From positions 124,001-188,000 of the forward strand of contig NZ_CP034184.1 in NCBI RefSeq assembly GCF_003860465.1: a stretch of 64,000 nt of DNA. Reading direction: 5' to 3'. The number at the start of each line of letters is the position of its first letter. The stretch's first letter is position 1. This DNA comes from Deinococcus psychrotolerans (GTDB taxonomy: Bacteria > Deinococcota > Deinococci > Deinococcales > Deinococcaceae). Positions 15,741 through 23,715 of this stretch are shown piece after piece. Position numbers and translations under genes: made by a program. The notes below the pieces were generated by a model that ran no database searches, was not told where the DNA came from, and saw nothing but the letters and a program-made list of their open reading frames with translations.

Positions 15741-16286
15741 TTAGAAGGTGGGCATGTTGTAATTCAGGGTGTAGACGATCAGGTCAGTGTACTGTCCGGC
15801 AGGTTTCCACAGACCGGGAGCTACGGTGGCCACGACAGGGAGATCAATGTTGTTGAGATCATTGTGAAGGCCCAGATAGCCCAAAGAGCCGACACCTTTA
15901 ACCGAGACCCCTTCAAAATTGATGAGCTGCTGACCAGGGACATTGGGAGCGAAGCTGAATTTGGCTTGATAGGGAATAGTAGCTGCGCTTGGGCCAGTTA
16001 GCGTGCGGTTGACGGTCATAGAGGTGCCACTGCCGAACGCGGCACTATCCGAAGGCGGTGTGGTTCCGAACACCAGCTGCGCGTCCGACACGTTGCACTT
16101 GACCCGCACCGTGCCCGAGCCGCTAGCCCCAGTGCGAAAGTTGTAGACGCCCAGATCGATGTCGGTGGCGCTAATGGTGCAGTCAGGCAGCACCGATAGG
16201 CTGACTTGGCTGCTGGCAGTCTTGGTGTCTGCGAGGGCGGCGGAGGCGGCGAGGGCAGCGGCAATGAATAGGGTGTGCAGTTTCAT
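15741..16286 (-). CDS. SCPU-domain pilin subunit
   Basis: 181 residues. Signal peptide (LFIAAALAASAALA), then SCPU hallmarks: DCTISATDIDLGVYNFRTGA and GLWKPAGQYTDLIVYTLNYN. AAGGAG precedes the ATG. It is closely related to the next gene upstream (16343-16843), so the two probably arose by duplication and may encode major and minor shaft subunits. Confidence 0.85.
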   Translation of the reverse strand: MKLHTLFIAAALAASAALADTKTASSQVSLSVLPDCTISATDIDLGVYNFRTGASGSGTVRVKCNVSDAQLVFGTTPPSDSAAFGSGTSMTVNRTLTGPSAATIPYQAKFSFAPNVPGQQLINFEGVSVKGVGSLGYLGLHNDLNNIDLPVVATVAPGLWKPAGQYTDLIVYTLNYNMPTF

Positions 16287-16342
16287 AGTGATTCTCCTTG
16301 TAAAGGCGGAATGAAGGCGAAGGGTCAGAGTTCAGCGGTCGT

Positions 16343-16843
16343 TCAGGGTGTGTAGGTCATAGTGAACGTGATCAGGTCGGTGTACTGCCCGGCAGGTTTC
16401 CAAAGTCCTGGTGCAACCGTGCCGCGCAGCAAAAAGGACGATCCTTGCGAGGTGGATTTGACTGTGAAGCTGCCGGTGGTGTCGGTGTTGCTGAAATCGA
16501 CATTGGCAAAAGGGTTGTCGAAGCCGATGTCGTTTTGATCTGGCGGTAGGATTTCTTGCAGCCGGTAAGGAATCTGGCTGCCGCCTGGACCATTCAAGAC
16601 CCGTTTGCTGTTGTCGGCTCGGTTAGGCGCAAACGTCACGTCGGCGTTGATGTTGCACTTGACGCGCACGGTGGCGGTGCCTGCCGCACCGGTGCGGGCG
16701 TTGTACACACCCAGGTCCATGTCGGTGGCGCTGATTGAGCAGTCTGGCAATACGGTCAGTGTGACCTGGGTGCTGGCCGTACGGGTTTCGGCCAGTGCGA
16801 GCGATCCCAGGAGCATCAGAAGACTTGCAGTCAATTTTTTCAT
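16343..16843 (-). CDS. SCPU-domain pilin subunit, first gene of the pilus operon
   Basis: 166 residues with signal peptide (KLTASLLMLLGSLALA) and SCPU domain (DCSISATDMDLGVYNARTGA; GLWKPAGQYTDLITFTMTYT). A strong GGGAGG ribosome-binding site lies just before the ATG. As the promoter-proximal gene it is the likely main shaft subunit, comparable to CsuA/B. Confidence 0.85.
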   Translation of the reverse strand: MKKLTASLLMLLGSLALAETRTASTQVTLTVLPDCSISATDMDLGVYNARTGAAGTATVRVKCNINADVTFAPNRADNSKRVLNGPGGSQIPYRLQEILPPDQNDIGFDNPFANVDFSNTDTTGSFTVKSTSQGSSFLLRGTVAPGLWKPAGQYTDLITFTMTYTP

Positions 16844-16867
16844 TGTTCCCTCCCTTGGTTCACAGAA

Positions 16868-16901
16868 ATCTTATTTTGAATGGCGTTACCGCAGCGTTAA
16901 C
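16868..16901 (-). promoter_or_regulatory. Pilus-operon promoter with direct-repeat activator box
   Basis: On the minus strand two related heptamers, GTTAACG and GGTAACG, are separated by 4 bp (16884-16901). Ten bases further is TAAGAT, a plausible -10 box. Heptamers in 11-bp phase just upstream of a -10 box are the known layout of SARP/AfsR binding sites. A matching site lies at 19201-19218. The pilin start follows 25 bp after the -10. Confidence 0.6.
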
Positions 16902-17022
16902 TCTTGAAAAATTCGTCTGGAACGGTATTTCTTGGCCTTAAGGTTGCTCACGAAAAAGCAGATCTGGCGAGAAGAGAAGGCATGCTTCTGACTTGCATAC
17001 TCGGTGGAGCGGTGGCTCGATT

Positions 17023-17559
17023 TCACGCGCCGCACCTTCGACCGCCGTGTTCCTGCCCAGCAGCGTCAAGAGGCAAGCCGAGCAGTTGCCTGAGCGGCCC
17101 GGTTCCCTCGCCGCATCTGCGGGTCTTGTGAGTGCTCAGGTGTGTGTCGGCCTGGCGCAAGAGGGCTGTGAGAGTCTGGCCATCGAATGGAGCCTGCGCC
17201 AGCCCATATGAGAAACTGCCGTTCTCCACGCTGCCCAGTGTCCTGAGTGCCTGCTTGAAGTGAGCCTGCACCGGTATGAGCTGCTGGGCATTCAGCGGCA
17301 GACTGCTCAGTAGCACGAACTCGTCACCGCCAAGCCGATAGGCGCGCGCACCCCAGCGGTGAGCAGCACTTTCCAGCAGGCGAGCCAGCATGCACAGTGC
17401 TGCATCACCTGCTGCATGGCCGAGTGCATCATTGACGGCTTTGAAGCCGTCAATATCCAGCAGCACCAGTGAGCGGATTTCAAACGGCCGTCCAGCGTCG
17501 AGCAGTAATGCCCGGCGGTCATTCAACTGGGTCAGGGCATCGAGATGATAGGCGTTGGA
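17023..17559 (-). pseudogene. Diguanylate cyclase GGDEF domain, 3' part of a gene split by IS3
   Basis: The segment codes for a GGDEF domain starting at YHLDALTQLNDRRALLLDAG, with LLDIDGFKAVNDALGHAAGD and the active motif YRLGGDEFVLL intact. It begins exactly at the edge of the IS3 element. The missing PAS half lies on the other side (18820-19104). Without the IS the gene would encode a PAS-GGDEF cyclic-di-GMP synthase. The GGDEF part could be made only by internal initiation (an ATG gives a protein from 17526). Confidence 0.8.
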
Positions 17560-17641
17560 ATGAACCCCCTAGAGAGGACCAACGGCCAAGCCACTTTGCC
17601 CCGACCAGCCGTTAGGCTGATCACAGCGCGAAGGAGCATTC

Positions 17642-17941
17642 ATGCCAGGACGCAATCACAGCCGTGAATTCAAGCTTCAGGTCGTCAACCAAATCAATTC
17701 AAGCCAGCGAACGACCGCTCAACTCAGCCGGGAACATGGTTTAGTGCCCAGCCTGATCCACCGTTGGCGCAAAGAGGTCGAGGCGCGCGGAGAAGCCGCC
17801 TTCACCGACGGCGTGGCCACAGATCGCAGCGCCGAGCTGCGGATTGCTGAGCTGGAGCGGTATTGCGGCCAACTTGCCTTAGAAAACACCATCTTGAAAA
17901 AATCGCTGGCGACGTACCGCTTGAACAAAGGCACCAAATGA
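17642..17941 (+). CDS. IS3-family transposase OrfA
   Basis: 99 residues with a helix-turn-helix (FKLQVVNQINSSQRTTAQLS) and a C-terminal leucine-zipper-like helix (ELRIAELERYCGQLALENTI). OrfA binds the ends of the element. Near its 3' end the A6 run at about 17895-17900 (ATCTTGAAAAAATCG) is a likely -1 frameshift site joining it to OrfB. Confidence 0.88.
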   Translation: MPGRNHSREFKLQVVNQINSSQRTTAQLSREHGLVPSLIHRWRKEVEARGEAAFTDGVATDRSAELRIAELERYCGQLALENTILKKSLATYRLNKGTK

Positions 17942-18783
17942 TCTCGGATGCGCGACACGCGCATCCCACGGTGTCGGTGCGTCGCCTGTGTGAGCTGCAT
18001 GCGGTCAGTCGGTCGTGGTACCTCCGTCAACGAAACCGCGCAGTCATCGACCAAGATCAACGACTCGCTACTGACATTGAAGCAGTGGTGCTGAAGTGGA
18101 ACGGCTATGGGTATCGGCGGGTCACTCGCGAACTGGCACGCAGCGGGCAGTCCATCAATCACAAACGCGTTCTGCGGGTCATGCGGGAACATCGCTTATT
18201 GTGTCGACCCAAGCGGCGTTACCAGCGCACCACCGATTCCACTCACAGCGAGAAACGCTTCCCCAATCTGCTCCCACAAGTGATTCCAACCCAACCAGAT
18301 CAGGTCTGGCAAGCTGATCTGACGTATGTGAGGGTGAAGCAGGGTTTCGTCTACTTGGCATGCGTGCTGGACAGTTTCACGCGTGAGATCGTGGGCTGGT
18401 CAATGTCAAAGTTTATCGACGCCGACCTATCACTGGCCGCGCTGAATAACGCGCTTGCTGCTCGCAATCCAGCACCTGGACTCCTTCATCACTCTGATCA
18501 AGGTGTCCAATATGCCAGCCGGCTCTATATCGCCCGCCTGCGGGCGATGGGTATCACGCCAAGTATGTCCAGAAGAGGCAATCCCTACGACAACGCTCGC
18601 ATGGAAAGTTTCTACAAAACTCTCAAAACAGAGGAGGTTGATCTTCAAGATTATGCTGATCTGGACGATGCACAGCGCCATGTGAACCACTTCATCGGTA
18701 AGCTTTACAACCAAGAACGCCTGCATTCCAGTCTCGGCTACGTCCCACCTGCCGAGTTCGCCGCCCGCTATCATCCAGCCTAG
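17938..18783 (+). CDS. IS3-family transposase OrfB (DDE integrase core)
   Basis: 281 residues from the ATG at 17938, which overlaps the OrfA stop as ATGA; the same frame is open back to the A6 slip site, so an OrfAB fusion is likely. The DDE acids are visible in VWQADLTYV, LHHSDQGVQY and NPYDNARMESFYKTLKTE. The reading frame is intact, so the element may be active. Confidence 0.88.
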   Translation: MISDARHAHPTVSVRRLCELHAVSRSWYLRQRNRAVIDQDQRLATDIEAVVLKWNGYGYRRVTRELARSGQSINHKRVLRVMREHRLLCRPKRRYQRTTDSTHSEKRFPNLLPQVIPTQPDQVWQADLTYVRVKQGFVYLACVLDSFTREIVGWSMSKFIDADLSLAALNNALAARNPAPGLLHHSDQGVQYASRLYIARLRAMGITPSMSRRGNPYDNARMESFYKTLKTEEVDLQDYADLDDAQRHVNHFIGKLYNQERLHSSLGYVPPAEFAARYHPA

Positions 18784-18819
18784 AAGTGACTTGCCTGCTG
18801 GTCCTGCGCTTTGGGTTCA

Positions 18820-19104
18820 CTCCACGTGCAGATCCTCGATGACACCTAGGCGGCGGCCATCCGGTAGAACGCATAACTGCACCCGGCACACCCGCTGCGT
18901 GCCTGTGCGGGTATTCAGGCGCATCAGATGAGCACCATCCGGTAGGGCGAGATCTGGCAGCGATTCAAGGCAGAATTCGCGCTGGAATGCCGCATTCGTG
19001 CATACCTCGTTGGAGACTGGCAGGTCAACCAGGGTAGACGGCTGAAGTGGCCAGATCAGAGCAGCCAGCGGAAAATGCACGAAGGTCAAATCCTGGGGAT
19101 GCAT
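18820..19104 (-). pseudogene. PAS-like sensor, 5' part of the split PAS-GGDEF gene
   Basis: About 95 residues from the ATG at 19104 (preceded by AGGAGA) through GVIEDLHVE, where the IS3 end begins. The sequence has the shape of a PAS domain end (VQLCVLPDGRRLGVIEDLHV), which would continue straight into the GGDEF part at 17559. A longer frame from 19164 exists but lacks a ribosome-binding site. Confidence 0.65.
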
Positions 19105-19200
19105 CAGTCCATCTCCTCTATCCTCAAAGCCATATGTCAAAAAACAGTAAAGGTAAGCTGTCACGCTGAATGGCGCTGATTGTCAGCCTGCACCATCGAG

Positions 19201-19218
19201 CGTTACCGCACCGTTAAT
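19201..19218 (-). promoter_or_regulatory. Second heptamer direct-repeat box
   Basis: On the minus strand ATTAACG-GTGC-GGTAACG, differing from the pilus-operon box (GTTAACG-CTGC-GGTAACG) at only a few bases. It lies about 97 bp upstream of the PAS-GGDEF start and points the same way. A shared regulator is the simple reading. Confidence 0.5.
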
Positions 19219-19317
19219 ACTTACTGCCGCATTGACTGGAATATGCGGGCGTTACTCGGTCAGTAGTCCGGAAGTTTTTGACAAATGAGACGGAAGGCGT
19301 TCTCGTCAGTGTGTGCG

Positions 19318-19475
19318 CACCAAACGAACGACTCCCAACCAGATTCTCGCGGCTGCCCTCAGCCATACTGGACTCCGCCGCACTCAGCAGGTCTACCTTC
19401 GGCTGCTCTTGACCCTCTGGCTGGTCCTTCCGGGGCAGCACAACTTCACCAATCTGGCCCGGTACGGTCCGAGAT
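19318..19475 (+). pseudogene. N-terminal fragment of an IS4-type transposase
   Basis: The plus strand reads NQILAAALSHTGLRRTQQVY followed by LRLLLTLWLVLPGQHNFTNL and ARYGPR, then a stop, then DRTHRSWVQKPVPWVQLN. This is the usual opening of IS4-like transposases (…LARYG.SERTYRRWF…). The fragment is cut by a stop, and the piece downstream is interrupted by two hairpins. It faces the larger IS4 remnant at 19608-20768 in the opposite direction. Confidence 0.6.
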
Positions 19476-19565
19476 AGGACCGTACCCACCGATCATGGGT
19501 CCAGAAACCCGTGCCGTGGGTGCAGTTGAACAGCACGCTGGTCTTGCAAGCGCAAGACCAGCAGA
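19466..19565. repeat. Two perfect hairpins within the IS4 debris
   Basis: GTACGGTCC-gagata-GGACCGTAC (about 19468-19491) and GCTGGTCTTGC-aagc-GCAAGACCAGC (about 19538-19563) are perfect stems of 9 and 11 bp. They lie in the region that joins the transposase fragments. There is no T-run after either, so they are not simple terminators. Confidence 0.6.
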
Positions 19566-19607
19566 CCCTGAGATGCGGCGGCACTCTGGTTGGGAACCGG
19601 ACAAAAG

Positions 19608-20768
19608 TCAGCGGCGGGTAAAAAGGCTGTGTAGGAGAGCGTCAACGTGATCAGGCAGCGCATCTTTTGGCTGTGAATGGGCGACCAAATATGCATTGGC
19701 GAGTCGGAGCAGCCCCAGGAGCAGGATCTTCTTGCCTGGCGGTCTGTTTTTGTGGGGGACATAGCCGCCCAGATGAGCCAGCAGTTGAAGTTGTGTGTCA
19801 TCAAACGACTCGCTGAGATCGAATACGAACGAGGCCGCAATCCAGGCCAGCGCGACCAGGGTTCTCAAGGCGTCAAAGTCGAGTATTTGGACCTGTTCCC
19901 AGCCGAGCGCGGATTTGATCCACGAGAAGACCTCTTCAATGCTCCAGCGTTGTAGATAGAGCCGCACGACAGCTCCAGCAGCCCCCACCGCATCGGTGGG
20001 GGTGTTGGTGAGCAGCAGCCAACCTTGCTCCTGGTCGTTCTTGAGTGGCACGCTGAACTCTAGTCTGACCACGTTGAGCTTCAGGCGTCCACCATCGATG
20101 AACATTTCACGGCTGCGGACCTGTGCGGGCGTCTTGCGCCACTTGACCTTGCCGTCGGTCACGACGGGCCGCTTCATCTCGAACTGGTCTTGCACGCTGG
20201 CGTGACCGGCGGCATCAATCAGGGGGAGTTCAAGGCTGGTCGGAGTCAACCGGGTGGTGCGCTGGGCATGCTTGACCCGAATCACAAATTGAACCTTGAG
20301 CCGCACCAGCAGCCGGATCAGCTTGAGGTCGTCAAAGCCCCGGTCCAGCACGAAGACGATCTGCCCGACCCCTGCGGCCCGCAGCGCCTGCACAATGCGC
20401 TTGATGGCGTTGATGATCACCGTATTGGCGCTGGTAAAGCCTGGCGCTTGAGGGCTGTAGAGCGTGTGGTAGAGCAACGTCCGACGCCCATCGGGCGTCA
20501 GGCCAATGGCTTTCAGGGTCGGATAGCCCGAGACCAGATGACCGTCCAGCGAGCGGACCGTCGAGAGATGTTCGAGCGCCTGACTGTGGGGTTTGCGGAG
20601 GTCCGAGCCGTCCATGACGATGACCACCTCATTCTGACCAGCCAGACGCTGTGCGCCGGAGAACTCAAATCCTTGCCGGTGGTACTGCCCATGTGGGGCC
20701 CGGCATCCAGCTTCGGTCGCACGGAATGTCGCGCCGGGAGACTGCGATACCGCTGGCAGACGAGCCAC
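19608..20768 (-). pseudogene. IS4-family transposase, N-terminus lost
   Basis: 386 codons are open. The catalytic core is well preserved: VVIVMDGSDLRKPH, IVFVLDRGFDDLKL and the YREK box YLQRWSIEEVFSWIKSALG. The first 30 or so residues do not resemble the family. The usual N-terminal region (the LARYG segment) is absent on this strand and is found inverted at 19318-19475. Terminal inverted repeats were not found. It is best read as a rearranged, inactive copy. Confidence 0.75.
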
Positions 20769-20886
20769 TGCACTACACCCACGGGTGATATGACCTCCAC
20801 CGCATCAGGGAACGCTTCGAAGCAGCGCTCACGGCACGGGTGAGCAGCCTCGACCTGACCATGGGCGTGCCTGTCGCCGCCGACTG
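20735..20886 (+). pseudogene. C-terminal gene fragment upstream of the conflict operon
   Basis: The plus strand reads ETAIPLADEPLHYTHG, a stop, then YDLHRIRERFEAALTARVSS and LDLTMGVPVAAD before a final stop at 20884-20886. It reads as real protein with one nonsense change, so it is probably the tail of a lost gene. I cannot name the family. Confidence 0.4.
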
Positions 20887-20927
20887 AAGCGAAGCGCTGT
20901 AGCCAACCTGAGGGCACTTGGCGCGGC

Positions 20928-20933
20928 TAGAAT
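20928..20933 (+). promoter_or_regulatory. -10 box for a leaderless conflict-operon transcript
   Basis: TAGAAT ends 6 nt before the ATG at 20940 and no ribosome-binding site lies between. This TANNNT spacing is typical of leaderless genes in Deinococcus. No convincing -35 was found. Confidence 0.55.
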
Positions 20934-20939
20934 ACTTCT

Positions 20940-21464
20940 ATGCCCTCGAATCGTGACCTCGTGCGTCTCCTCGCAGCACGCTTCGGAACCTATAACGCAG
21001 CTCGAAACCTTTGGCAAGGCGCAGGTGGAGATCCCGGAGAACTGCACGATCAGGACAATTCGCTGGACCGCTGGACGGATTTGGTGGGCAAGGCCGACGA
21101 CGGCGCGATCGTGCGCGTGAATCTGACGTTGGCGGCTCTCGAACGCTTGCCTCGCAATGAGACCCTCCTCGCTGATCTGCGGGCCCAGCTCCCGGAGGGT
21201 TTACGCCAGCAGGTCGGCATGGTGCTCCAAGAAGTGACGGCCTTGCCCGGCATTCAGGCCGAACGTGCTGAGGAACTGCTGGCGCCGGTGCTTGCAAGAC
21301 CGGAAGGGCAAGCCGCCCTCATCGTGGAGGCAGATAAGGCGGACAAGGCGAAAAGCGGGTGGCTCGAGTCAGCCCAAACGGTTCTCACCAACGTCGGCAC
21401 ACAGGCGACCACCCTCGGCTTCACACTCCTGACCCGATACCTCACGGGGGAGACGCAAAATTGA
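20940..21464 (+). CDS. EAD1-like adaptor protein, first gene of the GTPase conflict operon
   Basis: 174 residues. The first about 75 (LVRLLAARFGTYNAARNLWQ GAGG, with SLDRWTDLVGKADD) match the effector-associated domain 1 pattern: a helical, death-like module of the form LxxLLaxxFp..sARrll..aGl...sLdxWxxil..A. These domains bring effectors to NTPase-centred conflict systems by like-with-like binding. The remaining about 100 residues are helical with no catalytic motif I can see (LPEGLRQQVGMVLQEVTALP). The next gene starts inside this stop codon (TTGA overlap). Confidence 0.65.
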   Translation: MPSNRDLVRLLAARFGTYNAARNLWQGAGGDPGELHDQDNSLDRWTDLVGKADDGAIVRVNLTLAALERLPRNETLLADLRAQLPEGLRQQVGMVLQEVTALPGIQAERAEELLAPVLARPEGQAALIVEADKADKAKSGWLESAQTVLTNVGTQATTLGFTLLTRYLTGETQN

Positions 21465-22711
21465 ATTCGTCGCGATCGACTGAGACAAACCTTCTTGACG
21501 ACATTTTTACAGGCGTCATGGGGCGCATCGAGGTAAATAAGGAACGACTGGGCTACCTGCGCAAAGCCGCCGCATCGTTAGAGAAGGCTGTCACGCAGGA
21601 CAGGAGGCTGATCGTTTCTCTAGCCCTCAGTGCCTTTATTCCAGAAGGCAGCTTATCTGCGCTCACGCCAGTGCGCGAGGCACTGACGGCAGAGTGGGAA
21701 ACCTTGACCTCAGAGGTCAAAGGCGGCGGCCTCCCGTACCTACGTGCCGTGGGGATTCTGGCACTTATGCAGGCCGCTCAGGGAGACCCCAAGGCTGGGA
21801 GCGTCCTGTACCTCGCCTTGCGTGATCCTCTCGAGCGTCAGGTCGAAGGCATCGAGGCGGACTTGCGAGCCCGGGTCCTGCGTGACCTCAGGCAAATTTA
21901 TGAGTCTTACGCGAAGGCGATATGGGACGGCGAAGGGGTAGCGCCTCGTAAGGCCGTGACCAAGGTCGAGGCCCTGAAGCTCAGCCTCCCAGCGAATGCG
22001 CAGCCGGCACTCGCAACTGCCCTGTCCGACGCAGCTAGCAACACACTTGCCGTGGTCAGTCTTTCAGGGAGTTACCTGTCCATTACAGAACCAACGGTGA
22101 ACGAAGCGTGGGCGGAGCACTTCGGCAACGAAGCCGCCAAGGGTGTGACGTCCCTGTTCCAAAACACGCTGAACCTTATCGAGGGGACGCTAGGTCCCGT
22201 CCTCAAGGACGCAGCACGAGTAGCGGCTGTCAGCCAACAGGCCGCGGCCGCCACTGGCCTCGCCGAAAGGCGCCTGAACGTGATGTGGTGGATGCAAGCC
22301 CGCTACAGCCAACCCCTACAGCGGGCCTACCGAACGCTCACTCCGCTGACAGCAGCCGTACAGATGGCACACGACCTGGCCATGATCGTCTCCGTCCCGG
22401 CGACTGATGAGCTGGAGGCAGTGTTGATCGAAGCCTGGTACCTGGCCAATAAAGCAGGCGGAGACGCTCAAGGCTCACTAGCGGAAGTGATGCAGCAGCT
22501 TGCAGACGATGGTGTCCTGGAATCAGCCCCAACGTCTGAGCCACAGGCGGATGGCCGTGTGCTGCTGCTTGAGGCATTCCAGGCTGGTGACACAAGAGAA
22601 GCCGTCGACTGGGACGCCCGGGTCGGTGTGCCAGGGACGACCCAGCTCACGCCGACAGAACTGGCCGTCTGGATGTTCCGCAACTGGCAAATCAAGGCTT
22701 TCATTAAATGA
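21461..22711 (+). CDS. Helical protein of the GTPase-associated system (GASH-like)
   Basis: 416 residues when started at TTG 21461, which overlaps the previous stop (TTGA) and has GGGGGAG about 8 nt upstream; a longer frame from 21359 overlaps the first gene in another frame and is less likely. The protein is almost entirely helical (for example MGRIEVNKERLGYLRKAAAS), with no enzyme motif. Position between an EAD protein and two GTPases fits the GTPase-associated-system helical (GASH) family known from comparative genomics; I assign this on context and general character. It probably serves as scaffold. It ends WQIKAFIK and overlaps the next gene by 4 bp (ATGA). Confidence 0.55.
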   Translation: MNSSRSTETNLLDDIFTGVMGRIEVNKERLGYLRKAAASLEKAVTQDRRLIVSLALSAFIPEGSLSALTPVREALTAEWETLTSEVKGGGLPYLRAVGILALMQAAQGDPKAGSVLYLALRDPLERQVEGIEADLRARVLRDLRQIYESYAKAIWDGEGVAPRKAVTKVEALKLSLPANAQPALATALSDAASNTLAVVSLSGSYLSITEPTVNEAWAEHFGNEAAKGVTSLFQNTLNLIEGTLGPVLKDAARVAAVSQQAAAATGLAERRLNVMWWMQARYSQPLQRAYRTLTPLTAAVQMAHDLAMIVSVPATDELEAVLIEAWYLANKAGGDAQGSLAEVMQQLADDGVLESAPTSEPQADGRVLLLEAFQAGDTREAVDWDARVGVPGTTQLTPTELAVWMFRNWQIKAFIK

Positions 22712-23715
22712 GCGGCCCTGGCCAGGCACGGACCTCCTTGCCTGAGTGCAGTGAACTCGCCTGCAACGCGCATGAGGGCGCTTGCATGCGCGGGTTGGCG
22801 CTGGAAGCTTGCCCCACGTACGCGCCGGCGCTGAAACGAGCCATGAAGGCGCAACCCCAGATCGGCCTTCCGGAGGATGGGGTGCTGTACCCCACATGGA
22901 CCGGCCACACCCTGACGCCCCATACAGCCAGGATGTTACAGGGAGGCACTCGTCCTATCGTGATTGCCCTGGCAGGGTTGCCAGATGCTGGGAAAACCAG
23001 CTTCCTAACCTCCCTCTACGACCGGATCAGGCGTGAGCCTCTCGGTGGACGTGACTTTGCTGGTTCCTACACATTGAATGGTTGGGCCGAGCTCGCCCGC
23101 TTTCTGACGTGGCAGGGACCCGTGCCGCCGGCGTATCCGCCACGGACCAGTGGTGACCGCCGTGAACCTGGCTACCTGCACTTGGCATTCCGCGGTCAGG
23201 ACGACCGCCTCCTGGATCTGTTGATTGCGGATACGCCCGGGGAATGGTTCAAGGAGTGGGCGCAAGACGCAAGCGCTGAAGCGGCGCAAGGCGCGCGCGA
23301 CACTTTACGACATGCGGACGGCATTCTGCTGTGCATCGATCCCACGCAACTGTCGGGGCCTCAGCGACTGATCGCACGTGGCACGCTTCAACGCTTGGCG
23401 GGGCGGCTCGCGAATGCCGAGCGCCACGGCCCTCCTGCCAAACTCGTTGCCGTCTACACCAAATCGGATGCCATCCCAGTCGGCACACAAAGACGGCAGG
23501 AGATCCAAGACGTCATGGACGCCTTGGAATCCCGATTCCCGAATCACTCTTCCTTTGAAACTGTGTCCACGTTCGAGCAGGGCAGCGAGGCAGGCACCGG
23601 CGTTCTAGAGAGCGTCGCAGCCATCCTTGAGGCCATCCTTGCACCAAGGGTTCACGTGTCGGCATCAGGTGACCGGGAGGCTCGTCTGGCGAGGTTCATA
23701 AAGGAAGGCGCATGA
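22708..23715 (+). CDS. Double-GTPase system protein with N-terminal zinc-binding cysteines (DO-GTPase2-like)
   Basis: 335 residues. A head with C14, C19, H22, C26 and C35 looks like a small metal-binding module. The GTPase domain follows: P-loop GLPDAGKT (90-97), switch/G3 LLIADTPGEWF, and G4 YTKSDA. The arrangement matches one of the two paired GTPases of the predicted conflict systems that also encode GAP1. It probably acts as a nucleotide-controlled switch. Start ATG 22708 overlaps the previous stop; its own stop overlaps the next ATG (ATGA), so translation is coupled on both sides. Confidence 0.75.
   Translation: MSGPGQARTSLPECSELACNAHEGACMRGLALEACPTYAPALKRAMKAQPQIGLPEDGVLYPTWTGHTLTPHTARMLQGGTRPIVIALAGLPDAGKTSFLTSLYDRIRREPLGGRDFAGSYTLNGWAELARFLTWQGPVPPAYPPRTSGDRREPGYLHLAFRGQDDRLLDLLIADTPGEWFKEWAQDASAEAAQGARDTLRHADGILLCIDPTQLSGPQRLIARGTLQRLAGRLANAERHGPPAKLVAVYTKSDAIPVGTQRRQEIQDVMDALESRFPNHSSFETVSTFEQGSEAGTGVLESVAAILEAILAPRVHVSASGDREARLARFIKEGA

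Larger units (their letters stand above)
17561..18819 (+). mobile_element. IS3-family insertion sequence
   Basis: About 1259 bp with good inverted ends: TGAACCCCCTAGAGAGGACC at the left and TGAACCCAAAGCGCAGGACC read inward from the right, both continuing with a shared AAG.CACTT. It contains overlapping orfA and orfB. It interrupts the PAS-GGDEF gene. No 3-bp target duplication is evident, so a later rearrangement or small deletion is possible. Confidence 0.88.

Noticed and set aside
17561..18819. 3-bp target duplication for the IS3 element
   Set aside because: The flanking triplets (GAA and CTC) do not match, so no duplication is claimed.
20190..20843. A 217-codon plus-strand frame
   Set aside because: Antisense to the IS4 transposase core, which has a clear YREK box.
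21359..21460. Longer start for the second conflict gene
   Set aside because: It would overlap the first gene by over 100 bp in another frame; TTG 21461 has a good ribosome-binding site and a TTGA overlap.
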